In this document: positions 30,462 to 44,098 of the stretch, in pieces
Layout: each line of letters opens with the position of its first letter
Numbering within the stretch: position 1 is the stretch's first letter
From: Piliocolobus tephrosceles
Taxonomy: Eukaryota > Chordata > Mammalia > Primates > Cercopithecidae
DNA length: 64,000 nt
Assembly: GCF_002776525.5 (NCBI RefSeq)
Contig: NC_045437.1
Location: 140,786,372-140,850,371 of the forward strand
Direction of reading: 5' to 3'
The notes under the pieces: generated by a model
Database searches by the model: none
What the model was told of the DNA's origin: nothing
The model's input: the letters and a program-made list of their open reading frames with translations, nothing else
Translations under genes and position numbers: made by a program

Positions 30462-32729
30462 GATATGACACTTTCTAGTTCCCAAGTGACATTCACAGCT
30501 GTGCTCTCATCAGTATCTTCCCAAGATGCAGGGGATGGCCAGTGCTTAGCGTTTGCATTTGACTGATGGGAACACTGGGGCTCCAGGAGGGTCAATGCTT
30601 CGTGAATTCATCCCCTGACCCACTTCCTTAGTTCTAACCCTGCCAGCTCACCCAATTCTTTTCTGTCAACTTTGACCAGCCGCCTAATCCCAGTGTCATC
30701 ATGGCTCGTGGTTTCTGTTGAGGGAATGATCTTGCCCTGCCAGCCAGACCATGCTGGCTCTCTTCAGGCCGGCCTGCGATGGTGGGGAGTCTGGGCCCCC
30801 ACCCGGCTGCACTGACCTCCTGTGACTGCCATCTTGGATACCCTAAGTCCTGCCCGACCGCCAGCTTGGTGCCTCCTTCACGGACAAGAAGTTGTATTTG
30901 ATGATCTGAGATAAGTTATTCTTCTTAAACTGCTGTCAGGAATGAAGACCTGCAATGAGATCTGCTAGGGTGGCAAGCACACGGCACTGGGCTCACCGTT
31001 CCCTCTTTCCATGGTGATACCACTAACTGATCCCAGCCCGACCTCCTGCTGAGCCCCAAGCCTTCTCAACACGGAGCCTCAGCAGCTGTTACTAATTGAT
31101 TAGAAGGGGCCTAGTCTACATTATGACCCTGTGCCTCTACTTACCTTCTAGGAAGGAAGTGTGGGAAATACCTATGAAGTCCCACATAGCCATTTCACTT
31201 TATAAATGTTTTGTTCCTTCTCTCACCTCTGTTATTTGGCCTGCCTCTCACCCATTGCCTTCCCAATGGGTGGAAGCCCACTGAGTTTCCTCTGGGAAGC
31301 TGCCCTTCCCTTACCCCCAAGCAAGCAATCCAGGGAAGCACATCCAGGCCAATTAAAATATCCTATAGCCACAATAACTGGTTGGATTGGGTGGGTCAGA
31401 GCAAATACCAGGAAACTGCAGGAGCACTTGGACAAGGGGGCTGCGCTGGTTGGATTCTGTTCTGAATAGGCTGGCAGCCCTCTTTGCCACTACCTGCAAA
31501 GGGCCTGCCTGAGAAAGAAGCCAGAGCAGGGAGGGCAGAGCCAAGAAACAGACAGAGATAGATTCCCAATAAAATAACTGAAGCACTTGGATTCAGCTGT
31601 GCCTGAAGGCAGGCATTCCCTGTGCTCCACAGTTCCTTCCGTGAGTGAATCCAGTCCCTCTCCACATTACATGCCAGTTGGAGTTTCTACCACCCATCAA
31701 TGAAAAAGTGATAACTTATTCATCTCTCTTACATTATGAAAAAAACCCCAATCTTCCCATGTCTTCCAAATTAATACAAATCACCTAAAGAAGCTTCCAG
31801 GAGAACAGTGGGGAGAGTAGTTTATCTTAGTCCCCACAGAAATACCTATAGCATCATCTGAAATAAGACTCAAAGTCACAAAGTTAAACTCCAGACAAAA
31901 TAAGTGGACAGAAGAGAGGGGCTCTGAGCCCAGCCTAGAAGAACAGAACATCTTAAACTCAGAGATAAACCAGACCATTGGAAGGGCCTCCCACCACAAC
32001 ATTTAAGGCAAAAGAGCTCCACCCGGCATCCAAGGCCCTTTCTGCGCGGAAGCATCCAGGTTCAGGCTGGCAGAGCTCAACCTTGGTGATTCTCAGCCTT
32101 TTACAACCGGGCTTCAAGCCTTAGCCAAGTAGGTGGTGCCTGGTCAGGGCTTGGCATAAGGCGACCCAACAGGAGGTCACCAGGTCTGGCGAGAGTGGAT
32201 CTTCCAGCCCAGAGAAGAAGGTGGGGTCCAGTGCTCAGAACTGAGCTCCAAGGCTAGGCCAGACCCAGCCAACCAGGAGGAAGCCCAGTTTCCAGGGACC
32301 TTGGAAGGCAGCTCTGCCTGGTAGGCAGGGCAACAGGATGGAGAAAGCTGGGATCCCTGACACTGCCCTGGGACACCTATCTCGGGATCTGAGAGAGGAC
32401 TCAACTCAGAGCTCATCAAACTTCCTGTTATTTGGAGGCAGTTTTCTGCTACTTGCTGCCAAAGCTGATCCCATCCAGGCCATCTCAGGCCTTTGGTATA
32501 ACAGGGGCTCTCCTAACCAGCCTCTACTCGACCAACCAACCAGGTTAACCAACACTCCCCACCCTCTCCTGTAATAACACCCTTTACTAATGCCCAAGGC
32601 ACCCCGGAGCCTCAGCTGGTCTGCTCCCAACAGCTGAGTTGTTTATTTACTAAGATTCAGTTATTTCTTCCCAAACCCACTCGATAGTGTAATTACAAAA
32701 TTTCATTAACTGGTCCATAAACAGAAAAT

Positions 32730-32936
32730 ATGAGTACAAAAGAAGAGATTTCAATGAAAACTAAGTTGAAGGCTGTGGAAGGATTCAAGGAAGCTGAGTT
32801 GCTAAAAAAGCAAACAAACAACACTGTCATCAAATTTCATGTGAATGAGATCATGGTAAAAGATGAGGAGAAATTTGCAAGAATCAAGAAAGATGCAGCA
32901 CTCAGACTGCTTGACAAGAGTCAAAGTTCTTGATCC
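32730..32936 (+). pseudogene. Small ORF, possible Tigger/pogo transposase fossil
   Basis: An ATG-initiated 68-codon frame lies in otherwise AT-rich unique sequence. Its N-terminal pattern (ISMKTKLKAVEGFKEAE followed by TVIKF and an IKKDA-like helix) resembles the CENP-B-like helix-turn-helix start of pogo/Tigger transposases. The match is weak, rests on pattern memory, and the rest of a transposase is not visible. It could equally be a chance frame or a fragment of an unrecognised repeat. Confidence 0.25.
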
Positions 32937-34164
32937 ACCTGAATGCGTCCTGAAACTGGAAATTGGAACCCTGGCACCGTGGGTGTGGACTGTGGAGGGA
33001 ATCAGATGACTTAAGAGTTTCAGTGCTGGCACCACAAACAGTCCTATAGCAAAAGACTGGCAAAAATGAATGTACATGTCATATGGCTTCGCTAAAAGAC
33101 AATGTAGGCATGTGTTTCACAATTTTGAGCTTTATCTGACTTTTTCCTAGGAATTCCCCTCTGCAACCTCTGGGCACCTCTCAGCTGTAGTTCCCACTCT
33201 CATTAGATAAGAAGGTGACTACTGCACACAGGCCCTGACCCACACAGCACAGGGAAATAAAGCCTTATGATGGACTACTGTAATACAGAACCAGGGTTTT
33301 GTGCACCGGAAGGGTCTGGAGTAACACTTTTTGTGAATGAATCTCTCAATTTGCAAATGAGGGCATTGAGGCTGAGAAAGAGGGAACAGGGAGTCACCCA
33401 AGAGCCACACAGCCAGCTCCTGACAGGGCCGGAACACAAACGGGGATCTCCCGTGTGACCTGTCCAGACCAGTTTCCAGAATAACAGGCCACTTCCTCAA
33501 CATCTGTGGCTCATCCACCAAAAGTTCCACATTAGATTTATCTCTCTCTAAATGACAAGGGAAAGAGAGAACAGGCAGTCTCCTGGGCAGGTGTTATCTT
33601 ACAGTCATCTCCTTACCCACTCCTATTGCCTGCAAGCAGCCCCTTATCCACTGAAGATCTGCAAAGTCTCTCGTTGCTGTGTCGGGGTGAGATGACCTGG
33701 GGTGGGGCAGCTCCTGGATGGCCTGGCATGTGGCTGTGCAGAGCCCAGACTCCCCTCCTTCAGCACCGAGGTCAGCTAGGCCCCCCTCCCCACCTTTGGC
33801 AGCATGGATCCTGGCACCTGTCAGGAGGGTGGCCTATCAGCAGGTACAAGCCTGCCCCAGGCCCAGGAAAGCAGTGTTTCATTTTGTTTGTAAACAATAA
33901 GGTTGAAGTATATTCTGCACAAGGTGTTTTAGGACAGGGTAATATACACATTGTGTCTGCCTGCACTCACAGCCAATTTTATGCACTTGAACTCAAGGGC
34001 CTCTTGAATTCAAAGGAGAGTGGCAGGAAAGCACTTGCTAAACTGTAAAATGAGGTACAGGTACATGTTGTTAGGCTTTGCTGAGGCAGGGCTGGCCCTG
34101 GCTCATAACTTGCTAGTTACAGGGAGTTGCTTGCCCTCTCCGCATCTTTCGAGACCAGCCTCCC

Positions 34165-34995
34165 TCCTGGAACAGTTGTGCGGCTTAAGTGTCCACCCTG
34201 GGGCCTCTGCGCTGGAGCCTTCCTCAGCCTGGAACACCTTCTCTCTCCTTCATCTCCCATAGCGGCTTCCTTCTTTCTATCCTCATCCCAGATTGAACGT
34301 CCCTCACGAGATGGGCCTCCCTGACCACTGCACCCTAAATGCCCGCCCCCATCTCTGGCCTACCCAGCACCCTGCTGGAATTCTCTCAATTAGCAGTTAT
34401 CATTCTCTGCTATTCCCTGCCCCCTTTTATCAGTATGTTTTTATATTATGGTAAAACATAAATAACACGAAATTTATTAATTTAACTTTTTTTTTTTTCC
34501 CTAGACAGGATCTCACTCTGTCACCCAAGCTGGAATGCAGTAACATGATCATGGCTCATTGCAGCTTTGTCTTCCCCGGGCTCAAGCAATCCTCCTGCCT
34601 CAGCCTCCTTAGTAGCTAGGACTGCAGGGGCACACAACCACTCCCAGCTTGCTTCAGGTTGGTCTCAAACTCCTGGGCTCAAGCAGTCCTCCTGCCTTGG
34701 TCTCCCAAAGTGCTAGGATTATGGGCATGAGCCGCCATGCCTGGCCCATTTTAAACATTTTTTAAGTGTGCAGTTCAGTGGCATTAAGTACACCCACATT
34801 GCTATGCAGCCATCACCACCATCCATCTCCAGAACTAACCCCATTACTAATTTGTCTACTTGTGTACTGCTGCCTCCCACAACCGGCAGCTCCACGTGAG
34901 CAGGGGCTGTGTCTGGGTCTGTCTTGTTGCCCACTGTATCTCAAATGCCCAGCATAATGCCTGGCACATAGTAGGTACTCAACAAACATGTGTTC
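34165..34995 (+). repeat. L2 3' region, interrupted
   Basis: L2-style text (gatgggcctccctgaccact; later gtgagcaggggctgtgtctg and aatgcctggcacatagtagg) is split by old L1-like sequence and the Alu at 34489-34746. Confidence 0.65.
34489..34746 (-). repeat. AluJ-type element, internally deleted
   Basis: Poly-T then reverse-complement Alu (cacccaagctggaatgcagt to gcatgagccgccatgcctgg) with a shortened middle. It splits old LINE sequence. Confidence 0.88.
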
Positions 34996-36598
34996 AAAAA
35001 ACAAAATGAGCGTCTTGTAAAGGGTATAGGGCCCTGCACAAAAACAAGAGAGCGCAACATGTGCATTTTTTTCCATACAGCCCCGAGACAAGACCAAGCT
35101 TCCTGGCAGCCTCAGTCACCAGATAACAACTTCAGGTTTTGTCAAAGTCTGTGGGGGCAAAACCACTGAGAGCTCCTTTTCTTTCCTGGTTCCAGGCCCC
35201 TCTACGAGGTCAAGAATGAAGATATATGATCACACAAACCACCTGACATCAACACTCACCATTTCAACACATCAGCTCTACTGAGAGCAACATTTTATCA
35301 GTTGCTGAAGGGCAGGCACAAAAATAGACTGCAGGGATCAAATGCCATCCTCAGCTGCTCTCTTGACTCTCAGGAGTGAAAGGCCCTGGCATCCGAGGAC
35401 CCCAGGGCCTGGGGATCTGAAGGCCGGGGTCAGCTGTTCCAGCAGTTCACAGAAATTAGGAGGTGGAGCCAGGGCTGGAATTAGGGTGCCTTAGACATCA
35501 AAATACTCAGTCATCAAGGTAGATCATATTTTAATGCAATTTTAAAATTAATGCAAAATATCCACCCAAGATTAACAAAATACCAAAATTCTAAGTAAAG
35601 GTGAGGTCAGTGGTGCCGAGTTTTTCCCTCTTGCCTCACATTCCTGTAGGGCTATGCACGGCCACATCACTGTTTCTGCCTTTGTTTTAAAATTGGATAT
35701 TTTGTTCAGCATAGATATTTTCACATCAGTTATTTTTTAAACACTGATATAAATAGGATTGATCTTGATGACTGAGTTTTTTGGCATCTCCTTAAATTTT
35801 GTGCCAGAGCCAAGTGCCTCCTTTGCCTTACCTTAGCCCTCATCTTGGTGGGATTAGATGGGGAAAGTTACTGTTCGTGCAGGTGACTAAAATGGGACCA
35901 TGTCTCAGGTCACACCATTTAATGGGGCCTCAGTTTCAACATCTTTGCAATGGGGCCCATAACCTCCTAGTTGCTGTGGAATTGTTGAGCCCTCATGAGG
36001 TATTTTGGATGGGGATTTAGGAAAACTGCAAAGTGCTTATAAGAAACTCTCCGGTTTCTCAAATTTGTTATTATTTATTTGTTATTAAATTCTTCTCAAA
36101 GATGGTGAATGGCCTGCCAGGATGGGGGGTGGCATTCAGCTTTGAGGTGAGTTACAAAACACATGCCTTATTTCTAATGAAAGGAGTGAAGTTCGTGAAA
36201 TGCATCCATTTTGCTTAAGAAAAGAAAGAGACTGGAGTAGATTCCTGGTTCTTCCTGCAATCAGGATGTCCTCTGGCGGTCCACTGGCTGGAATTCTGAC
36301 CCTGGTCCTGAGTCGGAAAGAAAGCAAAGGGTGACTGCTGGCTCACATCACACGGCTGAAGGGGTGACCACTGACACCCTGCTCATGAGCTGGCAGGTGC
36401 TTCCTTTCCTTGCCATGTTGTGTGGGATTTCCTCAAAATTCGGGTGTGCCTAGGGACATGCCAGCCATCCTCCTGTGTCAGGAGGATGACAAAGTACCTG
36501 ACTTTGGGAGGACAGAAAATTGCTGGACTGATGATAGTTTTATGGCATGGTGAATGTACTTAATGCCACTGTTTTGTACATTTATAAATGGTAAATTT

Positions 36599-36638
36599 TA
36601 GCCTGAGCAACATGGCAAAACCCTGTCTCTACAAAAAA

Positions 36639-36669
<31 letters not shown>

Positions 36670-36854
36670 CACAAAAATATTGGCCAGGCACGGTAGCGTG
36701 TGTCTGTCGTCCCAACTACTCTGCAGTCTGAGGTGGAAGGATCACCTGATCCCAGGAAGTTGAGGCTGCAGTGAGCTGTGATGGTGCCACTGCACTACTC
36801 TAGCCCGGATGACAGAGTGAGACCCTGTCTCAAAAAGAAAAAAAAAAAAAAAAG
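36599..36854 (+). repeat. 5'-truncated Alu inside L1 3' end
   Basis: Starts within the left arm (cctgagcaacatggcaaaac), has a long A-rich linker and an intact right arm. Direct repeats ggtaaatttta on both sides lie in an old L1 3'UTR-like sequence (36525-36598 and 36855-36899). Confidence 0.88.
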
Positions 36855-36901
36855 GTAAATTTTATGTTAGGTACATTTTACCACAATTTTTTTTAGAAAG
36901 T

Positions 36902-37200
36902 CAGCCAGGCACAGTGGCTCACACCTATAATTCCAGCACTTTGGGAGGTTGAGGTGGGTAGACGGCCTGAGGACAGAAGTTCGAGAGCAGCCTGACCAAT
37001 ATGGTGAAACCCCGTCTCTACTAAAAATACAAAAATTAGTTGGGCGTGGTGGTAGGCGCCTGTAATCCCAGCTACTTGGGAGGCTGAGGCAGGAGAATCG
37101 CTGGAACCCAGGAGGCGGAGGTTGCAGTGAGCCGAGATCATACCATTGCACTCCGGCCTGGGCGACAAGAGTGAAACTCTGTCTCAAAAAAGAGAAAAAA
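36902..37200 (+). repeat. Alu
   Basis: Forward Alu from cagccaggcacagtggctc to gtctcaaaaaagagaaa; full length, only 48 bases from the previous copy and in the same orientation. Confidence 0.93.
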
Positions 37201-38070
37201 AGTCCCAGAGACCTAAAAAAACAAAGGGTCCCATACACTCCATCTGGAGATGTTCTCTGGGGTCCTACAGTATTCACGTTCTCTGGTTCTATTTCATCTC
37301 CTGCCCTGGCTGGCAGAAGAGACCGAGGGAGCAGGGCCAGGGCTCGGCTGAGAAGCCCTTTTTCCTGTAAACACTGTTATAAATAACCCAGAAAGAGGCA
37401 GAAAGGGGGTCCTGGCAAGACAGTGAAGGTCAGGCAGCCCCTTCATGGCATTTAAGGAAATGTCACGCTCAACAGGGCAGCAAGATGCCAGTGCACACCT
37501 TCAGCCCAGTGCTGCCTGGGGCTGACTGCCGCCTTGCTGTCATGCCAGAGCCCCCAGGCAGCACTCACACCCAGGATATGCAGCCCCCTCAGGTGTCCAG
37601 CTCCTGTGGTTTATGAACAGACAGGGGACCCTCAGGTGCGTGGACAGGCAGTAGGTAGCTGGCGATTCTCGCTTCCCAGTAGGCTGGGGGCCTTGGAAGG
37701 CCAGAGCTGAAGTCAGTTCCCCAATAACCCAGGCCAGGACTCCACACCAGCCTGGGCTTGTCAGCCAACACATGACCAGGCCGAGGGAGCAATGACTCAG
37801 CAGTGCTCGGCCCACAGCTGCCCCTGCTGCTGCACATCGTGGGAGCTGGAGAGGCCTCACAGCCCATCTGGTCCTGTGGTTCCCACACTGGCCTCCCTGG
37901 GGAACCCCCACAGCTCTACCATGGCCCTGGGCTTTGAAATGGGAGGGATTATGAAAGAGTTAATTAGGTTTTCCATGTTTATTAACCAAAAGTCATACAG
38001 TGACAACCCATCGTATTCCTATTTAACCAGAGTGAATTTAACATTATGTGATTGGCAAAAAAGATAAATA

Positions 38071-38370
38071 GGCCAGGGATGGTGGCTCACACCTGTAATC
38101 CCAGCACCAAGTGGGGGTCAGATCACCTGAGGTCAGGAGTTTGAGACCAGCCTGGCCAACATGGCAAAACCCCATCGCTACTAAAAGGCATGGCGGTGCA
38201 CACCTGTAATCCCAGCTATTCGGGAGGCAGAGTCAGGTGAATTTCTTGAACCCGGGAGGCCGAGGTTGCAGTGAGCCGAGATCATGCCACTGCACTCCAG
38301 CCTAGGGGACAGAGCGAGACTCCGTCTCTAAATAAATAAATAAATAAAAATAAATAAATAAATAAAAAGC
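38071..38370 (+). repeat. Alu with internal deletions and AAAT tail
   Basis: Forward Alu (ggccagggatggtggctcac) with small deletions, ending in an (AAAT)n tail. Confidence 0.92.
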
Positions 38371-38811
38371 CACATTTCTGTTTCTTTCTTACACATTAGA
38401 AGTAGGGTGATGTATCTTGCATATGAATTCTATATTTGCATACATCATACACACGTACCTATTTTCCATATACACTACTTCGTAGTCTATTTAAGGACTC
38501 TATGATAGTTTATTTGACCCAAACCCCAAACTAAGAAACCACTCCCCAAGTCCATGGTATTTACCACTCAGGGTGTCTGAGCAGCCTGTAAGAATCCAAC
38601 AAAGTGGGTATTCCCCATTTTATCTATTTGACTTTGAAAGAACGGGGAGGGGAAAGTTCTCCACGTCTGTTAGTACCTTTGACAGTCTTCCTGGGTTCCA
38701 GAAGCCCAGGCAACATCATGAAGGAGGAAGCTCCCATCAAGAGGGGCAGGGCTTGCCCACCATGCCCAGTGAGCTGCAGGCAGAGTGGATACCAGGGCTC
38801 GTCACTCACTC

Positions 38812-39545
38812 TCCTGCTGAAAACCCTCTCCTGACTTCTCATTGCCCTTGACTAAAACCCAGAGTCCTCAGGGGCCGAGTGCCGCTGCAGCCTGCCTGCT
38901 TTCTCACCACCTCCTGGACTCTCCCACCCTCCCCACAGTAGGCATGGTGGCCTTCTTCCTTCCCCTGGAACACAACCCTCTGTCTGGGGCTGTCCACCTG
39001 GGACACCTCCCCCAGGTCCTGGGGCCACCTTCCCACTGTTCAGTCTCAGTGACAGAGGCCTTCCCCAACCCTGCAATCCATCCACTTATGGGGATTACAT
39101 CACTGTGGGTTTTTGAGACAGAGTCTCACTCTGTCGGCCCGGCTGGAGTGCAGTGTTATGAGCTCAGCTCACTGCAATCTCTGACTCCTGGGTTCAAGCG
39201 ATTCTCCTGCTTCAGCCTCCTGAGTAGCTGGGACTACAGGCATGCTCCACCACCTGGCTAATTTTTGTATTTTTGGTAGAGATGAGGTTTTGCCATGTTG
39301 GCCAGGCTGGTTTCAAGCTCCTGACCTCAAGCGATCTACCCACCTCAGTCTCCCAAAGTGCTGGGATTATAGGCGTGAGCCACCGCACCCATCCACATCA
39401 CTGTGTTTTAAGCATAGCATGGACCCAGGGACCATCCGTCTCCTCTCCAGAATATAAACTGTCCAAGCACCTGGCCTTGTCCTTTGCTGAGTCCCAGCAC
39501 CTGGAAAGGTGCCAAGCAGTGAGTAGGTGCTTACTAAACCTTTGC
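38812..39545 (+). repeat. L2 3' region, interrupted by Alu
   Basis: Text such as tgacagaggccttccccaac before the Alu and ggtgccaagcagtgagtagg after it follows the L2 3' consensus. Confidence 0.65.
39108..39394 (-). repeat. Alu inserted in L2
   Basis: Reverse-complement Alu (gacagagtctcactctgtc to gtgagccaccgcacccatcc). Direct repeats acatcactgtg at 39097-39107 and 39395-39405. Both flanks are L2. Confidence 0.94.
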
Positions 39546-40379
39546 AGGATGGGAGGGTGTGGGGTGGAGGGGCGGGGGCACCATTTCCCAGGTCAGTTTT
39601 GGCATCTCTGCCTCACACTATTGTGAAGCCTACAGTCTCTCTCACACTCACCCCCCTTTACTGGGGGTTGGGGGGTGGTTTCCTTCCGCATCCATTTATT
39701 CCCTTATGGAAACTCCTGCCTTTCCTTTTCCAGTGGGTCAGATGATGAGAAACGCAGACCCACAGGCTCCCAGATAAAGCCGGTGGGAAAGAGGTTCTCT
39801 TTGGCCCCGGCAGGCTCTCCTTGGTCATGTGGCCAGTGAGGGCCAGAGGCCAAAGGAAGCCAAGGAGGCCTGCTGAGCAGACCCCCACTCGCTCAGGTCC
39901 TGCAGACGCGAGGCCCTGGCTGGCCTTCTAAGCCACAGCTGAGCCTGCCTTATGTAGAAGTGCGTTCCAGAGCGAAGAATTGGGTGAGTACAGTGAATCT
40001 GTCAACCGAATCACACGTTTCCACACTCCCTTCTTCTCAAGTAATAGGGATGTGTCCTGGGGTGGGGCAGCAGGCTCCCCACTTCTGGGCCTCCTTACTG
40101 TGTGCTAATGACAGAACAGGCACCTGAACTAGGAAAAGGGGAAAATCAGATGCTCGATTGCCACCCAGGACTAAGAGAAACAGGCAGGAGGAGAGGAGCT
40201 CTCTCTATGACAGAACAACGAGGTCTTCTGTCAAATGAAGCCCCTGCCACACACACATGTAAGTACCACGAGAACCCACTTTCCTGCCCTACTAGGTTTC
40301 TCCCACTCTACTAGGACTGGGGGGGTGGTCTTGGGGCTCATAAAAATCCTTTATGCTGTAAATTAGATATTCTCCCATC

Positions 40380-40530
40380 TGATACTCACAACAGGGCAGA
40401 GGTTAAGCCATTTTTCCAACAGGAAAGCTGAGGTTCAGAGAGGGAAAGTGAGCTGCCTAAAGTCACAGAGCAAGTCAAAGAGAGGACCAGGACTAGAATC
40501 TCAAGATCTCTGAGTCCTAGTGGACGCAAT
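40380..40530 (-). repeat. MIR
   Basis: Reverse MIR: gctgaggttcagagagggaa, cctaaagtcacagagcaag and accaggactagaatctcaag. Confidence 0.7.
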
Positions 40531-40851
40531 AGTACAGAACACTGGATGGGGAGTCACACGCTGAATCCTCTGTGCTAACAGTATGAGATTTGGGATGAGT
40601 CCCTCTACTGAGCCTCAGTCCCCCGTATTCCAGCACTGGTCAACCTCAGAGAGCAGTCAACCAGGGCCCTGAGACAGGCAGGGTCAGCACGTGGGCAGGG
40701 TGGGAAAGTGTCAGGTGCCCCATTAGCAATTCCTAAAAAGGAGGAGAGACAGCGGGGGTGGAGGTGGTATGTACTGAGGGCTGGTGAATCCTCAACTCGG
40801 AGAATCCCTGAAGTGGCAAGCGGGAGCTCTGCCTGCTCCTCCCTATGCTAC

Positions 40852-41001
40852 TCACGGTGTGGTCCATGAACTAGCAGCATCAGCCTCTCCCAGAGCTTAT
40901 TAAATACCGCAGCCCTTCACACTCATCCCAGACCTCCTGAATCAGAATCTGCGTTTTAACAAAATACTCAGGTGATTCATAGGCACATTTAAGTTTGGGA
41001 A
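40852..41001 (+). repeat. hAT-Charlie-type element (MER5/MER58-like)
   Basis: tgtggtccatgaactagcag, ctcctgaatcagaatctgcg and actcaggtgattcataggca match the same family as the copies at 24996 and 53025. Confidence 0.55.
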
Positions 41002-41702
41002 GCAAACATTTTAAAATCAAGAGTCAGATCCTTATCATGTCACCATGGATGCAACACCTGAGTCCTCCTAGCCCCAGTTGCCCCATCTGTAGAGACAAAG
41101 CTGGGTATGCCTCACCGAAGTGTTATGAGGGCTCTGTGTGATCACGTATGCCAAGAGCCTAGCCCAAAGCCCGGCAGGTAACAGCTGTCCAAACTGCTAG
41201 CTTCCTTCCTTCTCGAGAGGTCAGAAGGAAGGAGGCTTCTGCCTCCATCCCAAGTCCTGCCTGCACATCTAGGAGGTGAGGAAAAGACCCCCATGGGGCC
41301 ACAACAGATGGGGACAGGGTGGGAGCAGAGGGAAAGGAGGAGAGGAGAGGAAGTCAAGAAGAAAAATAAAAACAAGCAGCAGAGACCGTCTGAATCCTGG
41401 GAGGCAGGCAACATGCAAAGCCCAGAGACACAACCGGTTCAGCTCACGTCGCAAACTGAGTGCTGCCAGAAGCCAGCAAGCCAGGAGGGACGGAGGAGCG
41501 AGGGCCACATGGCTGTGTCCTTTCAGACCGTGTGGGACAATGCTTTTCCAGACCAGCTCTGAACCGGTTCCTGAGGTCAGGTGAGACACTACACTGAGGG
41601 TCACTGGAGCAGCCAGACAGAAGCTGGGGCCTTGGGCCAAGCCCTGAGAAGGATCAGAGTGAACTAGAGAACACTTATCAGAGAACCGTCAACCAAAGGA
41701 GC

Positions 41703-41880
41703 TTGGGGCTCGGGGGTGGGGCGGTGCTGAGCTGTGTAATCTTGGCCAAATGATTTAACTTCTCCGGGCCTCAGTAAAATAGGGGACACCCACCTACTTA
41801 GGGTTCTTACGAGGATTAACGAGAAGGGCTTCACATAGTGTCTAGTGCAAAGTAGATACTCAAAAGACAATGGTCATCAG
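41703..41880 (+). repeat. MIR
   Basis: cttggccaaatgatttaact, gggcctcagtaaaatagggg and gtgcaaagtagatactcaaa follow the MIR consensus. Confidence 0.7.
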
Positions 41881-41889
41881 TGAGATTAC

Positions 41890-42605
41890 TACACAAGAGT
41901 CCTTAAGCAACTACAGCTGCAGCCCAGACCTCCCTGCAGCTTCCTCACACCCAGTCACTGAGTTAACCCTTCATGCTCTGAGACAGACCCAGTTCACACC
42001 ACCAACTCACACTTCAATGGCAGCCACAGCCTCCTGCCTCTACTCCAGCCCCCACCAGGCTGTTGGACACAGAGCAGCCACAGCTATCTTCTTAAGACAC
42101 AGACCTGACCCACTGGCTCCCTCTGATTCCTCCCAGGTAAAGTCTGAAACCCTTCCTGTGGCCTGCAAGGTCCTGCACGGTGTATCTCCTGCCTCCCTGT
42201 CCCACATCATTTCATACCGGCACTTACTCCCTACTGCCACTCTGAGCTCTGCTGGCTTCTTTCCACCCCTGGCACTATACAGGATCTGTCCCCCAACAGA
42301 GCCTCTGCACATGCTGTTCCCTCTCCCTGGAACACGCTTCCCACATAGAAAGGCTTTGCCTACTTATCTCCTGTTCACCCTTCACTCCACTTCCTCAAGG
42401 AAGCTTTTTTTGAGCTTGCAGATCATATAAGGAGCCTTACTGCAACTTCTCACGGCCTTCTGGATTCCAGAGGCTTCTGGAGCTGAGCACACTGGGAAAT
42501 TAAGCATTTATTATTCAACATATATTTGCATGAGTATTTTATTAATGCTCACTACTGTATCCCTGGCACCTGGCACATAGTAAGTGTTCAATAAACACTT
42601 GGAAA
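41890..42605 (+). repeat. L2 3' region
   Basis: About 700 bases of L2-type sequence (gtctgaaacccttcctgtgg, gcctctgcacatgctgttcc, cctggcacatagtaagtgtt, caataaacac). The 186-codon plus-strand frame over it is a chance ORF in the repeat. Confidence 0.75.
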
Positions 42606-43139
42606 GGGGATTAGGAGCCTGGCCATTCCCTTGCGCCCATATCACCCACTCATTCTACAAGGTCTTGCTCTCTCTCTCCTCATCCCCTATGTCTTCATTC
42701 TCCATGCACACGGGACAAACCCCGACACTACCTGATCCACGCCATATGTCCATGACCCATAGGCCCGGCGCCAGAGATCCAGGCGTTTCTAGATCTGATT
42801 TTCTTGAAAGCAGCTTTGGGTCATGGCCAAGGGAGGCGTGTGCCGCCGCCTCAGCAGTAAATGCTGATGAAGCTGTCTGGACCAGCTGAGCTGAGATCAG
42901 GAAATGCCAAGATTTAAAAGCATCCGGAACCCATTTATTTATTGTTGTTCTTGCACTCCCAGGCTATTTTGAGCTTCAAATCAATCGGTTGGCCCTCTTC
43001 CCTCCAAATATCACTCCTGAAACACCCAACATTCACCTGGCCCCATCTGTTGGGACTCAGCTCCCCCTGCCCCATCTGTTACATGACAACAGCAGCAAAA
43101 ACAGCAGAGGCTGTTTACCAGGTGCCTCTGTGAGTTGTA

Positions 43140-43330
43140 AGTGCTCTCACCAAAAGTCCCTAACAGTCCCAAAGGGAGGTATTGTTAGCTCCATTTAAGA
43201 CATGGGGAAATTGAAACTCAAATAAGTGAAGAAATCTGCCCATGGTCACACAGCTAGAGAGTGCTGAAACTGGGATTCAACCCCAGATCTTCCGAATCCA
43301 AAGACCAGGCTCGAAATCACTTGGCAATAC
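43140..43330 (-). repeat. MIR
   Basis: Reverse MIR with agacatggggaaattgaaac, catggtcacacagctagaga and gggattcaaccccagatctt. Confidence 0.75.
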
Positions 43331-43763
43331 TGGCTGCCTCACTCCTGTCAAAGCTCCCCATACGCACTGTGGGTTTTCTCATCTCTGAGTTCTTGGTGAT
43401 ATCTTTCCAGTCACCTGCAATGACCACCAATGTTTTCGCACCACTGGTCAAAAGCCACCCCTCCCCACATGCACTGCTATGGAAGACTGTCAAGATGGGC
43501 TGTTAGGTGGAAGGGGATGTTAACATTATATGATCCTGTTTACACTTTTTTAATGATACATAGATAGGTACTTCATATATCCATAGATTAGTGCTAAAAG
43601 GACACACAAGAATAGTAGGAGTTGGAGGGAATAGGAATAAGGAGTTGGTTGGGCATGGGAGAGGTCAGAGAATATTTACTTTCTATTTTACGTCCTTCTT
43701 TACTCTTTGAAGGTTTTTATTTTCATCATACACATGCTGCAACTCATTCCTCAAAACCCAATT

Positions 43764-44098
43764 CGGGCCAAGAGCAGTGGCTCAAACCTGTAATCCCAGC
43801 ACTTGGAGAGGCTGAGATGGGTGAATTACCTAAGGTCAGGAGTTCGAGACCAACCTGGCCAACCTGGTGAAACCATCTCTACTTTAAAAAATGCAAAAAT
43901 TAGCCAGGTGTGGTGGCGTACACCTGTAGTCCCAGCTATTCAGGAGACTGAGGCAGGAGAATTCAGGAGACTTGAACCCGGGAGGCGGAGGTTGCAGTGA
44001 GCCGAGATCATGCTACTGCACTCCAGCCTGGACCACAAGAGCAAGACTTTGTCTCCAAAAAAAAAAAAAAAAAGCAAGCAAACAAACAAACAAAATAA
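43764..44098 (+). repeat. Alu
   Basis: Forward Alu (gggccaagagcagtggctc to cactccagcctggaccacaa), then a poly-A and AAC-rich tail. Confidence 0.92.

Noticed and set aside
41870..42430. 186-codon plus-strand frame
   Set aside because: It lies wholly in L2 3' sequence and does not resemble L2 protein; it is a chance frame.
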